From Neocallimastix lanati (nom. inval.) (taxonomy: Eukaryota > Neocallimastigomycota > Neocallimastigomycetes > Neocallimastigales > Neocallimastigaceae): 64,000 nt of DNA. Under the pieces are notes generated by a model. The model was not told the DNA's origin and did not search any database. It saw only the letters and a program-made list of their open reading frames with translations. The stretch covers positions 3,448,501-3,512,500 of the forward strand of contig JACVTC010000001.1 in NCBI GenBank assembly GCA_016946835.1, read 5' to 3'. Below are positions 50,660 through 62,257 of this stretch, in pieces; within the stretch, counting starts at the first letter, position 1; every line of letters begins with the position of its first letter. Position numbers and translations under genes: made by a program.

Positions 50660-50960
50660 TTATAATAATTCATTAATATGTAATAAATTAAATATTTCTA
50701 TATTTAATTATTTAATTTAAAACCCTCTTAATGATATATCGTTTTGTATGGGGTACACTAAGGGTTATGGTAAAAAATCTTAAAATTGTAGTATAAAACA
50801 ATTGCAGTATGCAATTGTTTATAATCGAAATTATTTATCAAAGTTACTAATTAATTTTAATCAATTTTAAGAGATAGTATCTTTTTCATTTATGTATCAT
50901 TTTCCTTTTATCATATTTTCATCCTTTTCATATATTTAGTATTTTTTTTCATGTATGAAC
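50173..50960. other. spacer with (TAA)n and a structured pocket
   Basis: Contains poly(A) at about 50570-50592 and (TAA)n at about 50592-50654. A more complex pocket at about 50720-50830 holds two potential hairpins: AACCCTCTTA with TAAGGGTT, and ACAATTGCA with TGCAATTGT. No gene is seen. Confidence 0.6.
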
Positions 50961-52425
50961 CGTTCATGTCCCTTATCATCAATTTTGTTTAATTTGTTTA
51001 TTCATGACATCTTTATATAAAAGTAATAAATATGGAATCTCGATTGGTGATTAACGTTGCTGTGGAATTCTCTATGCAGATGATATTAAATATTATGTGA
51101 TCCAACAAGATCTAAACTTAAGAAATTGTTAAAATTGGCCAGTGAGCTGGAAATAATGAAATGTAATTTGGTATCAATAAATGTACAAGTTTAGTAGTAC
51201 AAAGAGAAGTTTCAAAATTTTTTAAGAATAATAAAACCTTCCTTTTTTATCTTTCAAGACAAGAGTTAGTACAAGAGTTACCTTTAACGAATTGATATAC
51301 CTACGAGGTGTACCGTTTTCAAATGATTTAGGATTGAAACCGATCAAACAGAGAATAAATAATAAAGTTAAAAAAAAAAAAAACCACTTAAACACTTCAT
51401 AAAAGAATTTTTTAAGAATCCCCACATTCCTATCCCTTATAAACGAATATTTATTTTCTGCTAAAGGAATTGGGCAAATTTCTTGTTATGCACCTCTATT
51501 TAGATCTAACAAAGAAAGAATGAAAAGTATCCAGATACTAGTTAATACAGGATTATACTGGATTGAAGAATTTTCTAATAGAAATAGTTTTACATCCCTT
51601 TTATTCTGTTTCTAAAGAACTTCACATTCTCCTCTATCGGATGAAATGTGCGATTGCTAAGATAAGGTGTTTTAAAAAATCGGAAAAAAACTGAATTGTA
51701 TCATCTTAGTTTTACTTAGAGATATATCACATTGAAGACATCATGCATGTGATAAAGAAAATAAAATATTTAGCAGACAAATTAGAAAAATTTCCATTAA
51801 AAAAAAAAAAAAGCAATTGTAAAAATTTTTACTGGGATCGAGATTATGTCAGGAAAATCAATTAAGGCTAAGGCTTATAAGAAAAAAATGAATTTAATAA
51901 AAGAGACTACCGAAAAACTCAACTTTAAGTATCCTGAATAGAGTATTGGTTTCCGTTGGGTATTTCGTGCCAGATGTGAATATAAATTCGATGCTCGTAT
52001 TGCCAAAGCCCCCCAATATAATTGAAGACGACTTTCCAGAATGTTGTCCTTGTTGTTATAGAGAAAATAGTAATCCTTAATTGGAATATTGGTTTTCTAA
52101 ATACTCTCTTTTCTGTGAATTTCGAATGAAATATTTTATGGATATTGAAATTTTTTAGAAAAAATTTTTTTATAATTACCAAATATTATTCAATATCAAA
52201 TAGTAATGTAAACACTGTTGTCACAGATATGAATAATATAGAATCAAGTATTGATTCTGAAAGTAGTAATGAAGTGTATAATATTAATAATAATAATTAT
52301 AACAATAGTAATAATGCTGTTAATAATAATAATAATAATATTGATAGTGAAAATAGGAATTATAATTTTAGTCAGTGTGAAAATAATAGTATCGTTACTA
52401 ATAATGTAGTGAATAGATCATTATA
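50961..52425 (+). mobile_element. LINE-B copy 3, decayed fragment
   Basis: Starts inside RT (TCACCAATTTTGTTTAA-like block, about 50978) and continues through the catalytic region (GCAGATGATATT, about 51078), RT thumb and the zinc finger (CCPCCYRE-like, about 52040-52066) into an Asn/Ser-rich spacer (about 52220-52420) shared with copy 2. Many frame breaks. It is 5'-truncated and joined at about 52425 to a LINE-A 3' piece. Confidence 0.82.
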
Positions 52426-53298
52426 CAAGTACTTCTGCTATTTGATCAATAAGTCCAAGAATATTAAATTTGATTTTAAAAAATTTATTCAACGTCTTTC
52501 TCTAAAATATTTATAATTTTATCTTGGACTTTTTTGGAATAGATGAATTAAATGTGGAACAAATTTGATATGAAACCTTATGCTAAAAATAAATTGGTAT
52601 TAGAAGTTTGCCCAAAACATGTTGTCCTTGTTGAAATGAAAGCAACAGTATACTTAGTTTTACATACTGAATATTTTTATGTCCTAAATTTGAAAAATTT
52701 AGCCAACAATTTATTTAATTTGTTAATGAAATTTTTAATAAATTTTCTCTGATTGTTCATGAGAAATTATTGAACATTCCTGATGACAAGTAAGAAAATT
52801 TTTGATGATAATAATAATATTAAATTTTACGTACTGTGCCACCTTCATGGGGGAAATACACTATATAAAATCATAAATATAGGCTAAGGAGAAAGAAAGG
52901 GTTTTTTTAATTCTATCTTTCAATCACCTTTCGAGAGAGTCTTCTTTCACAAATTCATATTTGTGGGGTTAAAGAATTCCTTATTAAAGTTATGCCTATT
53001 GTGCTAATTGACTTTTTCACTCTGTTCAATTTGTATACCAATAGACCTACTGTTGTCAAAAGCGTCGACATCGAAACGATAAGGCAATGAAAAAAAATTA
53101 TGATACCGATTTGAATGATTATTTTTATCAACATGCCTTTTAATTTTTCCATTCATAGATGAACGAGAAGAATTAAAGGCCATTTTGTCCTCGAAATTCA
53201 TATCGTAGTTTATAATCTTAATATAAAAAAATTCATATATTTTTTTCCTTCATTTTTTTTTTTTTTTATAAATATTATTAAATAAAATTTATTCCTTG

Positions 53299-53335
<37 letters not shown>
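52426..53335 (+). mobile_element. LINE-A 3' fragment, decayed
   Basis: Corresponds to about 29690-30583 of LINE-A: the KKFIQRLSLKY block, a damaged zinc finger, the VVKSVDI...RQ block and the 3' end (AAATTTATTCCTTGTCT) followed by about 45 A residues (53302-53345). Multiple stops. It lies directly against LINE-B copy 3, so a second zinc finger region follows the first. Confidence 0.82.
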
Positions 53336-53351
<16 letters not shown>

Positions 53352-53550
53352 TTAAAATAAAAGATTACAATATATGATAATAAAATATATAAAAAAAGGA
53401 AATATGAGTTTTAGAAATATATATAAATATATTTTATTTATATATAAATTCATTTATTATAAATATTTTTTTTTCTGAAATTAAAAGTATTATTATTTAT
53501 TTATAATTATATGAAAAAAATTTTTTTCTTAAAATTTATTATTTATATAT

Positions 53551-53757
53551 ATTCAATCTTTACTTTATATTCATATTTTACTATTTATTTTATTTTATTG
53601 AATCTTTACTTTATATTCATATTTTACTATTTATTTTATTTTATTGAATCTTTACTTTATATTCATATTTTACTATTTATTTTATTTTATTGAATCTGAA
53701 CATTATATTTATATTTCTACTATTTATTTTATTTTACTCAATCTGTTCTTTATATTT
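53551..53757 (+). repeat. 46-bp minisatellite
   Basis: About four and a half units containing CTTTACTTTATATTCATATT; the last unit has diverged. The 60-codon frame over it is a repeat artefact. Confidence 0.9.
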
Positions 53758-53849
53758 AAAATTCAACTAATTTTGTTTTATTTTATTTTATTTTATTTAA
53801 ATTAAACCATTCTTTTATTATGGCGAAAATAACTTTACATAGTTTTATA

Positions 53850-54015
53850 TATTAACTATTGTTATGTCCTAGATTTGAAGAATTGGAATTAATAACTTAT
53901 TTGATTTATTAAAAATATTTTTATTAATTTTTTATTTCTTATTTATGACAAATCACTAAAATATTCTAGAAAATAAAAATGAAGTTATTAATTTAACAAT
54001 AGCCTGTATTAAAAA
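53850..54015 (+). mobile_element. small LINE scrap (zinc-finger to C-terminal region)
   Basis: TTATGTCCTAGATTTGAAGA followed by TTTTTATTAATTTTTTAT and a GACAAATCACTAAAATATTC segment is collinear with LINE-A about 29941-30060. No frame survives. Confidence 0.6.
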
Positions 54016-55388
54016 AAAAAAAAAAGTTATGTTAAAAGTTCTTGCTTATTTTTATTTATAAATAATATCTAAATAATCTCTATTATATATGTAAATAAGT
54101 GTACTTCCATAAAAAATAATATAATAAAAAGTATTTTTCATTGTGAAATTTCTTAAAAAGTAGCTTCTTATAAGTGATTTTGTCATTGACAAAATCATTT
54201 ATTATTCATAAATTATAATTTTTTTTTTTTTTAATTAGTATATCATATAAAATAAATAATTTTATTTCGTGTAACATAGAATTAATAATCAATTAATTAA
54301 TTTTTACTTTATAATTTTATAATTAAATATTTTTAAAATTTAACCTTTTTTTAATCAATTAATTAATATTTTTTTATTATAAATTTTATATTATTGAAAT
54401 TTTATATTATTGACTTAAATATTTCTTTTTTTAAAAAAAATATATATATATTATCAAAATAAATTTATAATTAAATTTAACTTTTTTAAGAATTTTTTTT
54501 TTTTTTTTTTTTTTTGATTTCAAAATTAAAATATATAAAAAATCAAATAATATTAAATTAATAAATTAATTAATTAAGGAAATTTTGCACATTTATCTTA
54601 ATTAATAGAATTAATAGTTATATATTTATTCATTTATACATTTCGCTTATTTAAATTTAGGTAATTATTCAATTTTTATAAAGAAATAAAATTGAAATTT
54701 CAAAAATGTTAATAAATAATATTAATTCATTATATTAAAAAAATAATTTTAAGAAATTGAATGTTAAGTAGATTTATAATTATTTAATTTTATTAAATTA
54801 AATTAATCATAAGAATTGAAAAATTCAAAAATTATTTTTAAAACATAAGGTAAATTCTATTACAGAAATTTAAAAACAAAACATATTATAAAAATTCAAT
54901 AATAAATGATATTTAACATGAAATTTTCAAAACATTTCATTTTATAATTATATTCTATTTAATATTAAAATATGTATTATTAATATTATAAAGTAAATTT
55001 AAAATCATTTATGAATATATATAATATATGATATTGTAAATATTTTAATCAATTATTAATTACTATTCATTATATGATAATAATAATAAAAAAAAAAAAA
55101 AAAAAAAAAAAGAAAAAGAAAATAAAAAAAAAAAAAAAAAAAAAGAAAAAAATTAAAAAATTAAAAAGAAATAATAAAGAAAGAAAAATTCATATTAAAT
55201 ATAATGCAAACTCCTTTGAAATTTTAAAATATTAATTAAAACTTAATGTATACTAATATAATAGAAACGATTAATTAACTATTTAAAATAAATTAATTAA
55301 TCTTATTTTTTTTTTTTTTATTTCCTGATATACATAAATATAATAAATATAATAATAATAATAATAAAGTATAATAGTTTTGTAAATA
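54016..55388. other. AT-rich spacer upstream of the UvrA-like gene
   Basis: Low complexity with poly(T) at about 54495-54515 and poly(A) at about 55089-55140. An 11-bp inverted repeat with a 1-nt spacer (TGATTTTGTCA, 54175-54197) is present. No gene is seen. Confidence 0.65.
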
Positions 55389-57911
55389 ATGAATGATAGA
55401 GAAAGTATAATTGCTCCATCAAATATTGAGATTCGAGGAGCAAAAGTTCATAATTTGAAAAATATAGATGTTGATATTCCTATTGGAAAATTTTGTGCAG
55501 TGGCTGGTGTATCAGGTTCAGGAAAATCTTCACTTGCTCTTGGAGTATTATATGCGGAAGGTTCACGAAGATATCTTGAAGCATTATCTACCTATACACG
55601 TAGGCGTCTCACCCAAGCTGCAGAAGCAAAAGTAGAAAGTGTTGAAAATATTCCCGCGGCCCTCGCTCTACATCAGCGTCCAGCAGTGCCTGATATTCGT
55701 AGTACATTTGGAACTTCTACTGAATTACTTAATAGTGTTCGTTTAATGTTTTCAAGATTAGGAAGCTATATTTGCCCAAATAATCATAGAGTACCTCCAT
55801 CTATAAATGTAGCTTTTGATAAACCTTTAATATGTTCAAAATGTAATGCCGAATTCCCTGGAAGAGGTGCTGAAGATTTTGCATTTAATTCTGGCGGTGC
55901 CTGCCCTGAATGCTCTGGAACAGGTATTATGCGTACAGTAGATGATTCAACCCTGGTGCCTGATGAAAGTAAAACCATTTCTGAGGGAGCAGTAGCAGCA
56001 TGGAATCAATTTGGAACATCATGGATGTATCGGGTGGTAAGAGAACTGGGCGTTCGTATAGATGTGCCATATTCAAAATTAACTGCTAAAGAAAAAAATA
56101 TAGTTATGAACGGTAAAGAAGTTACTAAATCAATTGCGATTCCTACAAAAAATGGTAAATTATTTGATTTAAATGCAAAATACCTCAATGCCCATCGCGC
56201 CATAGAGGAGGGACTTCGTAAAGCAACTAGTGAAAAATCATTAACAAAGATTAATCGGTTTCTTAAGACTCAAGTATGTGATAAATGTGATGGTGATAGA
56301 ATATCTCAAGAATGCAAAAAAGTTTTACTATGTGGTAAATCACTCCCAGAAGTTTGTGCAATGCCTTTAAATGAACTTGTTAAATGGATAGAATCCATTC
56401 CTAATCAATTAACGGATCCAGGTCTAAATGAAATGGCTAAAAGTATTACTGGTCAATTTTTAAGAAATGCAAAAAGACTACTTGAACTTGGACTTGGATA
56501 TTTGACAATGGATAGAGCAGGTTCTACTCTTTCTACTGGAGAACGACAGCGTGTTCAACTTGCTCGAGCTATTCGTAATAAAACCACTGGGGTACTTTAT
56601 ATACTGGACGAACCTTCAATTGGATTGCATCCATCAAATATGGATGGACTTCTAGGCGTCATCCATGATCTTATTGAGCATGGAAATTCTGTAGTAATGG
56701 TGGATCATGATGTTCGTATGCTTAAACAAGCCGATTGGTTAATAGAACTTGGCCCTGGTGCTGGTGTTTATGGTGGTAATATTCTAGCAAAAGGTACAGT
56801 GGAAGAAATTATTCATTCCGAGAAATCACTTATTGGTGAATATCTTTCAGGAGAAAAACCTGTTATTGCAAGGGATCGATGTGATTCAGAAGAAATCTTT
56901 GAAAATGGAAAAATAACCCTCAAAACTTTACCTATTCATACAGTGAAGGCATTAAATGTACAAATACCCAAAGGAAAACTTACTGTCGTCACTGGGGTTT
57001 CCGGTTCTGGAAAAACAACCATGGTTCTTGAAAGTCTTATACCCGCTGTTAATGCAATCTTAAATGATGAACCTTTACCAGAGCATGTAAAATCCATAAA
57101 AATCGATGGAATATCAAGAATTAATTTAATTGATGCTACGCCTATTGGAGCGAATGTTCGATCCACGGTAGCCACGTACAGTAACATAATGGATAAACTT
57201 CGAAAAATATTTGCAGATCAAAAATCAGCCAAGAAATTAAAACTCAAGGTAAATGATTTCTCATATAATACTGGAAAGTTACGATGTGAGACGTGTGATG
57301 GAACCGGGGTCATCACTATGGATGTTCAATTTCTTCCTGATGTAGATGTCGTTTGCACTAAATGTAATGGCTTACGTTACGGTGAAAAGGCAGGAAAAGT
57401 ACATATACCCTCAGTAGAAGATGAAGATGGTATTTCACTTCCTGATATTATGGGTTTTACCATTAATCAATTCGCTAAAAAAATTCCTGAAAAAAATTGT
57501 ACACCAGCTTTGAAAAAAGTAAAGGAAAAATTAGAAACGTTGCAGGAACTTGGTATAGGCTATTTAACTCTTGGTGAAGGTACTCCACTCCTATCTGGTG
57601 GCGAGGCTCAAAGATTAAAATTAGCAGCAGAAATGGGAAAAGCTAAAGATGACACCATATACGTATTTGATGAACCGACCATTGGATTACATCCTCTTGA
57701 TGTCGCCAAATTAATTGAAGTTTTTGATAAGCTTGTTAAAGCTGGTGCCACTGTTATTGTTATTGAACATGATCTAGATATGATATTAAATGCAGATTAT
57801 ATAATTGATATGGGACCAGAAGGTGGTGAAATGGGAGGTGAAATTGTTGTTTCAGGAACAGTTGAACAAGTAAAGAAATGTAAAGATAGTATAACTGGGA
57901 GATATTTATAA
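55389..57911 (+). CDS. class II UvrA-like ABC ATPase (lacks UvrB-binding domain)
   Basis: 840 residues, single exon. UvrA proteins are paired ABC ATPases that bind damaged DNA; class II forms (UvrA2/DrrC-like) lack the UvrB-binding region and are linked to drug tolerance. First half: Walker A GVSGSGKSS (40-48), zinc module C149/C152/C172/C175, signature LSTGERQR (381-388), Walker B LYILDEPS (403-410), His440. Second half: Walker A GVSGSGKTT (about 535), zinc module CETC...CTKC (about 632-658), signature LSGGEAQR (about 736), DEPTIG (about 760). Only about 40 residues separate SRLG (123-126) from FAFNSGG (164-170), where classical UvrA has over 130, so the UvrB-binding domain is missing. Eukaryotes normally lack UvrABC, and codons such as GCC, CCC and CGT are more frequent than in neighbours; bacterial transfer is inferred. 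No targeting peptide is obvious. Confidence 0.92.
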   Translation: MNDRESIIAPSNIEIRGAKVHNLKNIDVDIPIGKFCAVAGVSGSGKSSLALGVLYAEGSRRYLEALSTYTRRRLTQAAEAKVESVENIPAALALHQRPAVPDIRSTFGTSTELLNSVRLMFSRLGSYICPNNHRVPPSINVAFDKPLICSKCNAEFPGRGAEDFAFNSGGACPECSGTGIMRTVDDSTLVPDESKTISEGAVAAWNQFGTSWMYRVVRELGVRIDVPYSKLTAKEKNIVMNGKEVTKSIAIPTKNGKLFDLNAKYLNAHRAIEEGLRKATSEKSLTKINRFLKTQVCDKCDGDRISQECKKVLLCGKSLPEVCAMPLNELVKWIESIPNQLTDPGLNEMAKSITGQFLRNAKRLLELGLGYLTMDRAGSTLSTGERQRVQLARAIRNKTTGVLYILDEPSIGLHPSNMDGLLGVIHDLIEHGNSVVMVDHDVRMLKQADWLIELGPGAGVYGGNILAKGTVEEIIHSEKSLIGEYLSGEKPVIARDRCDSEEIFENGKITLKTLPIHTVKALNVQIPKGKLTVVTGVSGSGKTTMVLESLIPAVNAILNDEPLPEHVKSIKIDGISRINLIDATPIGANVRSTVATYSNIMDKLRKIFADQKSAKKLKLKVNDFSYNTGKLRCETCDGTGVITMDVQFLPDVDVVCTKCNGLRYGEKAGKVHIPSVEDEDGISLPDIMGFTINQFAKKIPEKNCTPALKKVKEKLETLQELGIGYLTLGEGTPLLSGGEAQRLKLAAEMGKAKDDTIYVFDEPTIGLHPLDVAKLIEVFDKLVKAGATVIVIEHDLDMILNADYIIDMGPEGGEMGGEIVVSGTVEQVKKCKDSITGRYL

Positions 57912-58150
57912 AAAAAACGTTAAAATAAAAAACATTAAACTACATAAATAAAATCATTAATAAAATAAATAATTAAGTAAATAAATAAATAATTTTTATA
58001 ATCCAATATTTATTTATTTGTCTATTTGTAATTTATATTTTTTTAATTTTTATAATATTTTAATATATTAATATAATTAATATATATAGTTTAAAAATAG
58101 AAATATTATTTATTTGATTTCTTTGAGGTAGTTTTTTTTATTTTGAAAAA

Positions 58151-58206
<56 letters not shown>

Positions 58207-58827
58207 ATCATTAAAATTGATTTGAATTAATTAAAAATAATATAATTCTATATAATAATAAAATTTTTATTTTATTAAACAATTTAAAAAAAAAAAAAAA
58301 GAAGGTTAAGTAATTTGATTCATTTGATTTATAATTTTTTATTTATTTATTTATTTATTTTTTATTTATTTATTTAAAACTAATATAAATATTAATTATT
58401 AAATTTAATTTATTTATGATAAAATTTTTTTTTTCTTCTTTTTCTTTTCTTTCTTACTTTTTATTTTATTGGTCAATAATTTTTTTTTTATACAAATATA
58501 TATAAAAATTATTTATATATAAAAATAAAATTTATTATTAAAACTAAAAATGAAATAAATAAATATTATAGTTTTTTTTTTTTTTTTTTTTTTTTTTGAA
58601 ATATAAAAATTTATTTATATAAATATAATTTATTTATTTATTTTTTAACTTTTTTATATTATATATTATAATTATTTTATCAATTTATTTTAATTCTAAT
58701 TTTAATAAAGTTTATATAAAATCATATTTATTATAATTATAATTATATCCAAAATTTAATCTAAACTACTGTAAAAAAATTTTTTTTTTATATAATTATT
58801 TTTATTTCGATATGAATATTAATTATA
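57912..58827. other. AT-rich convergent spacer
   Basis: Lies between the plus-strand UvrA-like gene and the minus-strand ankyrin gene, so it holds both 3' ends. Poly(A) at about 58154-58202 and poly(T) at about 58571-58597. No gene is seen. Confidence 0.7.
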
Positions 58828-60726
58828 TTAATTTTGAGTAGTAGTTTCACGTTCCTTTTGTTCTTTTAAGTAACCAATTATTTTTTTATTCTTTTTAGCG
58901 GTTAATTGATATGCGGTTTTACCTTTTTTATTTTTGGCATGAATATTAGCACCATTATCAATTAAATATTTTACAATATCTTCATTTCCATTTTGACAAG
59001 CTACAATTAAAGCAGTATTCCTTTCTTTATCAGTTTTATTTATATCAGCATCATGTTCAATTAAAAGTTTAACCATTTCTAATTGTTCATTTTCAGCAGC
59101 TACTACTAATGGGATTTGACCTGAAGTTCTCTTTCCTTGATTAGTTCCATTAATTTCGGCACCTTGCTCAATTAAATAAATAGCAACATCCTTATTTCCT
59201 TTTTTACAAGCCATTGTTAAAGGAGTATCACCATCATGATTTGTAACATTAACATCTGCACCATGTTCAATTAATAATTTTGCTATTTTTCTGGAACCAT
59301 ATTCACCTGCACGAGAAAGTGGTGTACTTCCGTTATCATTTGATGCATTAACATCTGCACCATTTTCAACTAAATATTTAACGATATCTATATATTCTTC
59401 ATATTCACTTGCATTAATTAATGGGGTATTACCATAATTATTTTTAATATTGATTTTTGCTCCATGATCTACTAAACATTTTACTGTTTCTTCATCCATA
59501 TATATAGCAAAAAATATTGGGGTATTTTCATTATTATCAATAAAATGAACATCGGCTCCGCCTTCTACTAAGCATTTAACGAGTTCTTTATTTTTCTTTT
59601 TTAATGCGATAGTTAAGGCTGTTACACTTTGTTTAGTTACAGCATTGATTCTTGCACCATGTTTCATAAAGTAACTGACTATTTCTTTATTTCCACATGC
59701 ACATGCAAGAATAAATGAATTGATTCCTTCATTATTTTCAGCATTAATATCAGCTCCTTTTTCTTCAACTAAATATTTAATCATTTCTATGTTATTAAAC
59801 ATCACAGAGTAAAATAATGGTGACACTACATTTTTATCCGAAACATTAACTTCAGCACCTTTCTGAATTAAATATTTAACCATATTCATATCCTTCTTTT
59901 TAATTGCATAGCTTAAAACAGATAATCCATTAGAACCTACTCTATTAACATCAGCCCCCTTTTCAACTAAAAGTTGAGCTATTTCATAATTCTCATTTCT
60001 TAATGCATAAATTAAGGCGGTATCACCAACCATATCACGAGAATCAACATTATTTAAATTAGAAATTAAGACTTTAGCTAACTCGATATTATTATTTTCA
60101 CATACTCGATAAAGCATGGCATCTCTGATAACGAAATTTATAATATTAATATCAATACCATTTTCAATTAAGAGTTTAGTCAATGAAACATTTTCTTGAT
60201 CTAAAGCATTTACTAAAGCTCTTGCAGCTTCATTGCCTCCATCAAATTTTAAATTTGCTCCTTTTTTTATTAAAAGATCAATTAATTCTTCATTAAGTGT
60301 AAATAATGAATAAGACATAGCTGCAATACCTTGTTTCTTATTTATTTCATTAGAATTAAAATCAGCTCCATTTTCAATTAAAAGTTTAACTATACTACTA
60401 TTACGATTTTTACAGGATATTATTAAAGGTGTTATATTATATTTATTAGAAGTATTCACATTCACTTTACATTCTATTAAATATTTAACTATTTTTTCTT
60501 GATTATTACGAACTGCTGTAAACAAAAGATTTTCTAAATTTTTATTTTTACAATGTTCCAATAATAATTTGAATGCTTCGAAATTTCCATCTTGAATGGT
60601 TTGATTTAAATGATTTTCATTTATTTCTTTAATTTTATCATTATTTAATTCCACATTATTCAATTGATTTATAATTTCATTAACTTCATCTTGAATTAAT
60701 TTATTATTATTTGTTGTATTTTCCAT
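58828..60726 (-). CDS. ankyrin-repeat protein
   Basis: 632 residues from the Met at 60726. The frame is open 11 codons further to 60759, but that extension (MIIVIVIYNYN) is A/T-derived and the MENTTNNNK start is preferred. The first 45 residues are Asn/Glu/Lys-rich and probably helical. About 17 ankyrin repeats follow, with repeated cores such as NTPLINAS, GDTPLTMACKKGN, NTALIVACQNGNEDIVKYLIDNGA and spacing of about 33 residues. The tail is short and charged (LKEQKERETTTQN). Ankyrin arrays bind protein partners; no catalytic domain is attached and the ligand is unknown. No introns are needed. It is divergent from no known neighbour and its 3' end faces the UvrA-like gene. The next gene upstream is another ankyrin protein on the same strand. 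Confidence 0.9.
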   Translation of the reverse strand: MENTTNNNKLIQDEVNEIINQLNNVELNNDKIKEINENHLNQTIQDGNFEAFKLLLEHCKNKNLENLLFTAVRNNQEKIVKYLIECKVNVNTSNKYNITPLIISCKNRNSSIVKLLIENGADFNSNEINKKQGIAAMSYSLFTLNEELIDLLIKKGANLKFDGGNEAARALVNALDQENVSLTKLLIENGIDINIINFVIRDAMLYRVCENNNIELAKVLISNLNNVDSRDMVGDTALIYALRNENYEIAQLLVEKGADVNRVGSNGLSVLSYAIKKKDMNMVKYLIQKGAEVNVSDKNVVSPLFYSVMFNNIEMIKYLVEEKGADINAENNEGINSFILACACGNKEIVSYFMKHGARINAVTKQSVTALTIALKKKNKELVKCLVEGGADVHFIDNNENTPIFFAIYMDEETVKCLVDHGAKINIKNNYGNTPLINASEYEEYIDIVKYLVENGADVNASNDNGSTPLSRAGEYGSRKIAKLLIEHGADVNVTNHDGDTPLTMACKKGNKDVAIYLIEQGAEINGTNQGKRTSGQIPLVVAAENEQLEMVKLLIEHDADINKTDKERNTALIVACQNGNEDIVKYLIDNGANIHAKNKKGKTAYQLTAKKNKKIIGYLKEQKERETTTQN

Positions 60727-60840
60727 ATTATAATTATATATTACAATTACGATTATCAATAAATTTTTAATGAATTGAAATTTAAATTGTTTTTTATTAG
60801 GTATTTTAATAAATAAAAAATATGTTAAGAAATATTTTTA

Positions 60841-60871
<31 letters not shown>

Positions 60872-60907
60872 TTTTTTAAAAAAAAAATAATATAATTTAA
60901 AAAAGAA

Positions 60908-61027
60908 TTTGACCCTAAAATTTTATTCGTAAAAACTTTATATAAATTTTTTAAATTTTATTATTTATAATAAAAAAAAAAAAAATTAAAATAAGATTTT
61001 GACCCTAAAATTTTATTCGTAAAAACT
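60908..61027. repeat. 30-bp perfect direct repeat upstream of the ankyrin gene
   Basis: Positions 60908-60937 and 60998-61027 are identical (contain GACCCTAAAATTTTATTCGT). The spacing is 90 bp, about 180-300 bp upstream of the minus-strand ATG. This G/C-bearing repeat in pure A/T DNA could be regulatory or a small local duplication. Confidence 0.75.
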
Positions 61028-61898
61028 ACATATAAATTTATATATAATTTATATTATTTATATTATATATTAATATATACTAGTTAATTGAAATCCACAA
61101 TTATATTTTTTTTTTTTAATTAATCATATTTCTATGTATTTTAATGCATTTTTATGTAATATAATGTACTTTAACGTATTTTAATGTATTTATGAAAATG
61201 ATGAAAAAAAAAAAATATTTAAAATATATGTAAATAATAATTCTTGGTTTTGTAGAATAATTGATTATTATATAAAAAAAGTTTTTATAAAAGTTATGAA
61301 ATATTTACAATTTATATATATTATATAAATAAAATTTAATCATTTTTTATTTTATTTATATTAATATATTTAAATTGTTAATAAGATATAGTAATCTTCA
61401 GTTATGTAGATTAAATAATTATTTATTTGGAAAAATTTTAAACTATTTTTGATATAATATAAAATTGAAATAAAAAAGTTTATTCCTAATCTAAAATATA
61501 TACATATAAATTGTTAAAATAAGATATAAATAATATAATAAAGATATCATAGTTTTATAGTTTTCAGTAGATTAAATAATTAATATAAAAAGTTAATATA
61601 AAAGTTAAAATTATTTATGTTTTTTAAATTTGGATAAGCTATATAAATTTTAAATTTATATCTTTTTAAATTTTGATAAGTAAAATTAAGAAATAAAAAT
61701 AACTATATTATTAGAAATTTATATATTGTTTTATTTAAAGAATAATATTAATGAATATTTATGAAATATCATGACACTATTTTATTTATTATAACTATCT
61801 TGCATTTATTTCATTTAGTATAATATTTTAAAATTATTCAAAAATATTATGATTACTTTAGAGAGTTTTTTTTTTCCATCATTCCAAAATTATAATTT

Positions 61899-61930
<32 letters not shown>

Positions 61931-62061
61931 GAAGATTCATTGTTTAAAATAAAATTTTTTTAAATATAACACCTGTTGATATAGTAAAAATTTCATGCAT
62001 TTTATTTTCAATATATTTTTAATAAATATTAATAAATAAAGTTTATTTCAAATCTCTAAAA

Positions 62062-62092
<31 letters not shown>

Positions 62093-62257
62093 TAATAATA
62101 TTATTAAAAGATGAACTATTTAAATAAAAATATATATATATAAATATATTATAAAATAAAAATAAAAAAAAAGTAAATTAATAACATATGTAGTAATAAT
62201 AGCAACAAAATGTAAATATTATTAATTAAACCATTACAAAATATATATATTAAAAAA
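61028..62257. other. AT-rich spacer between ankyrin genes
   Basis: A TGTATTTTAATG-like 11-12 bp motif is repeated several times at about 61134-61195. Pieces reading GTTTATTCCTAATCT (about 61479) and AAGTTTATTTCAAATCTCT (about 62039) resemble LINE 3' ends without the rest of an element. Poly(A) at about 61904-61930. No gene is seen. Confidence 0.55.
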
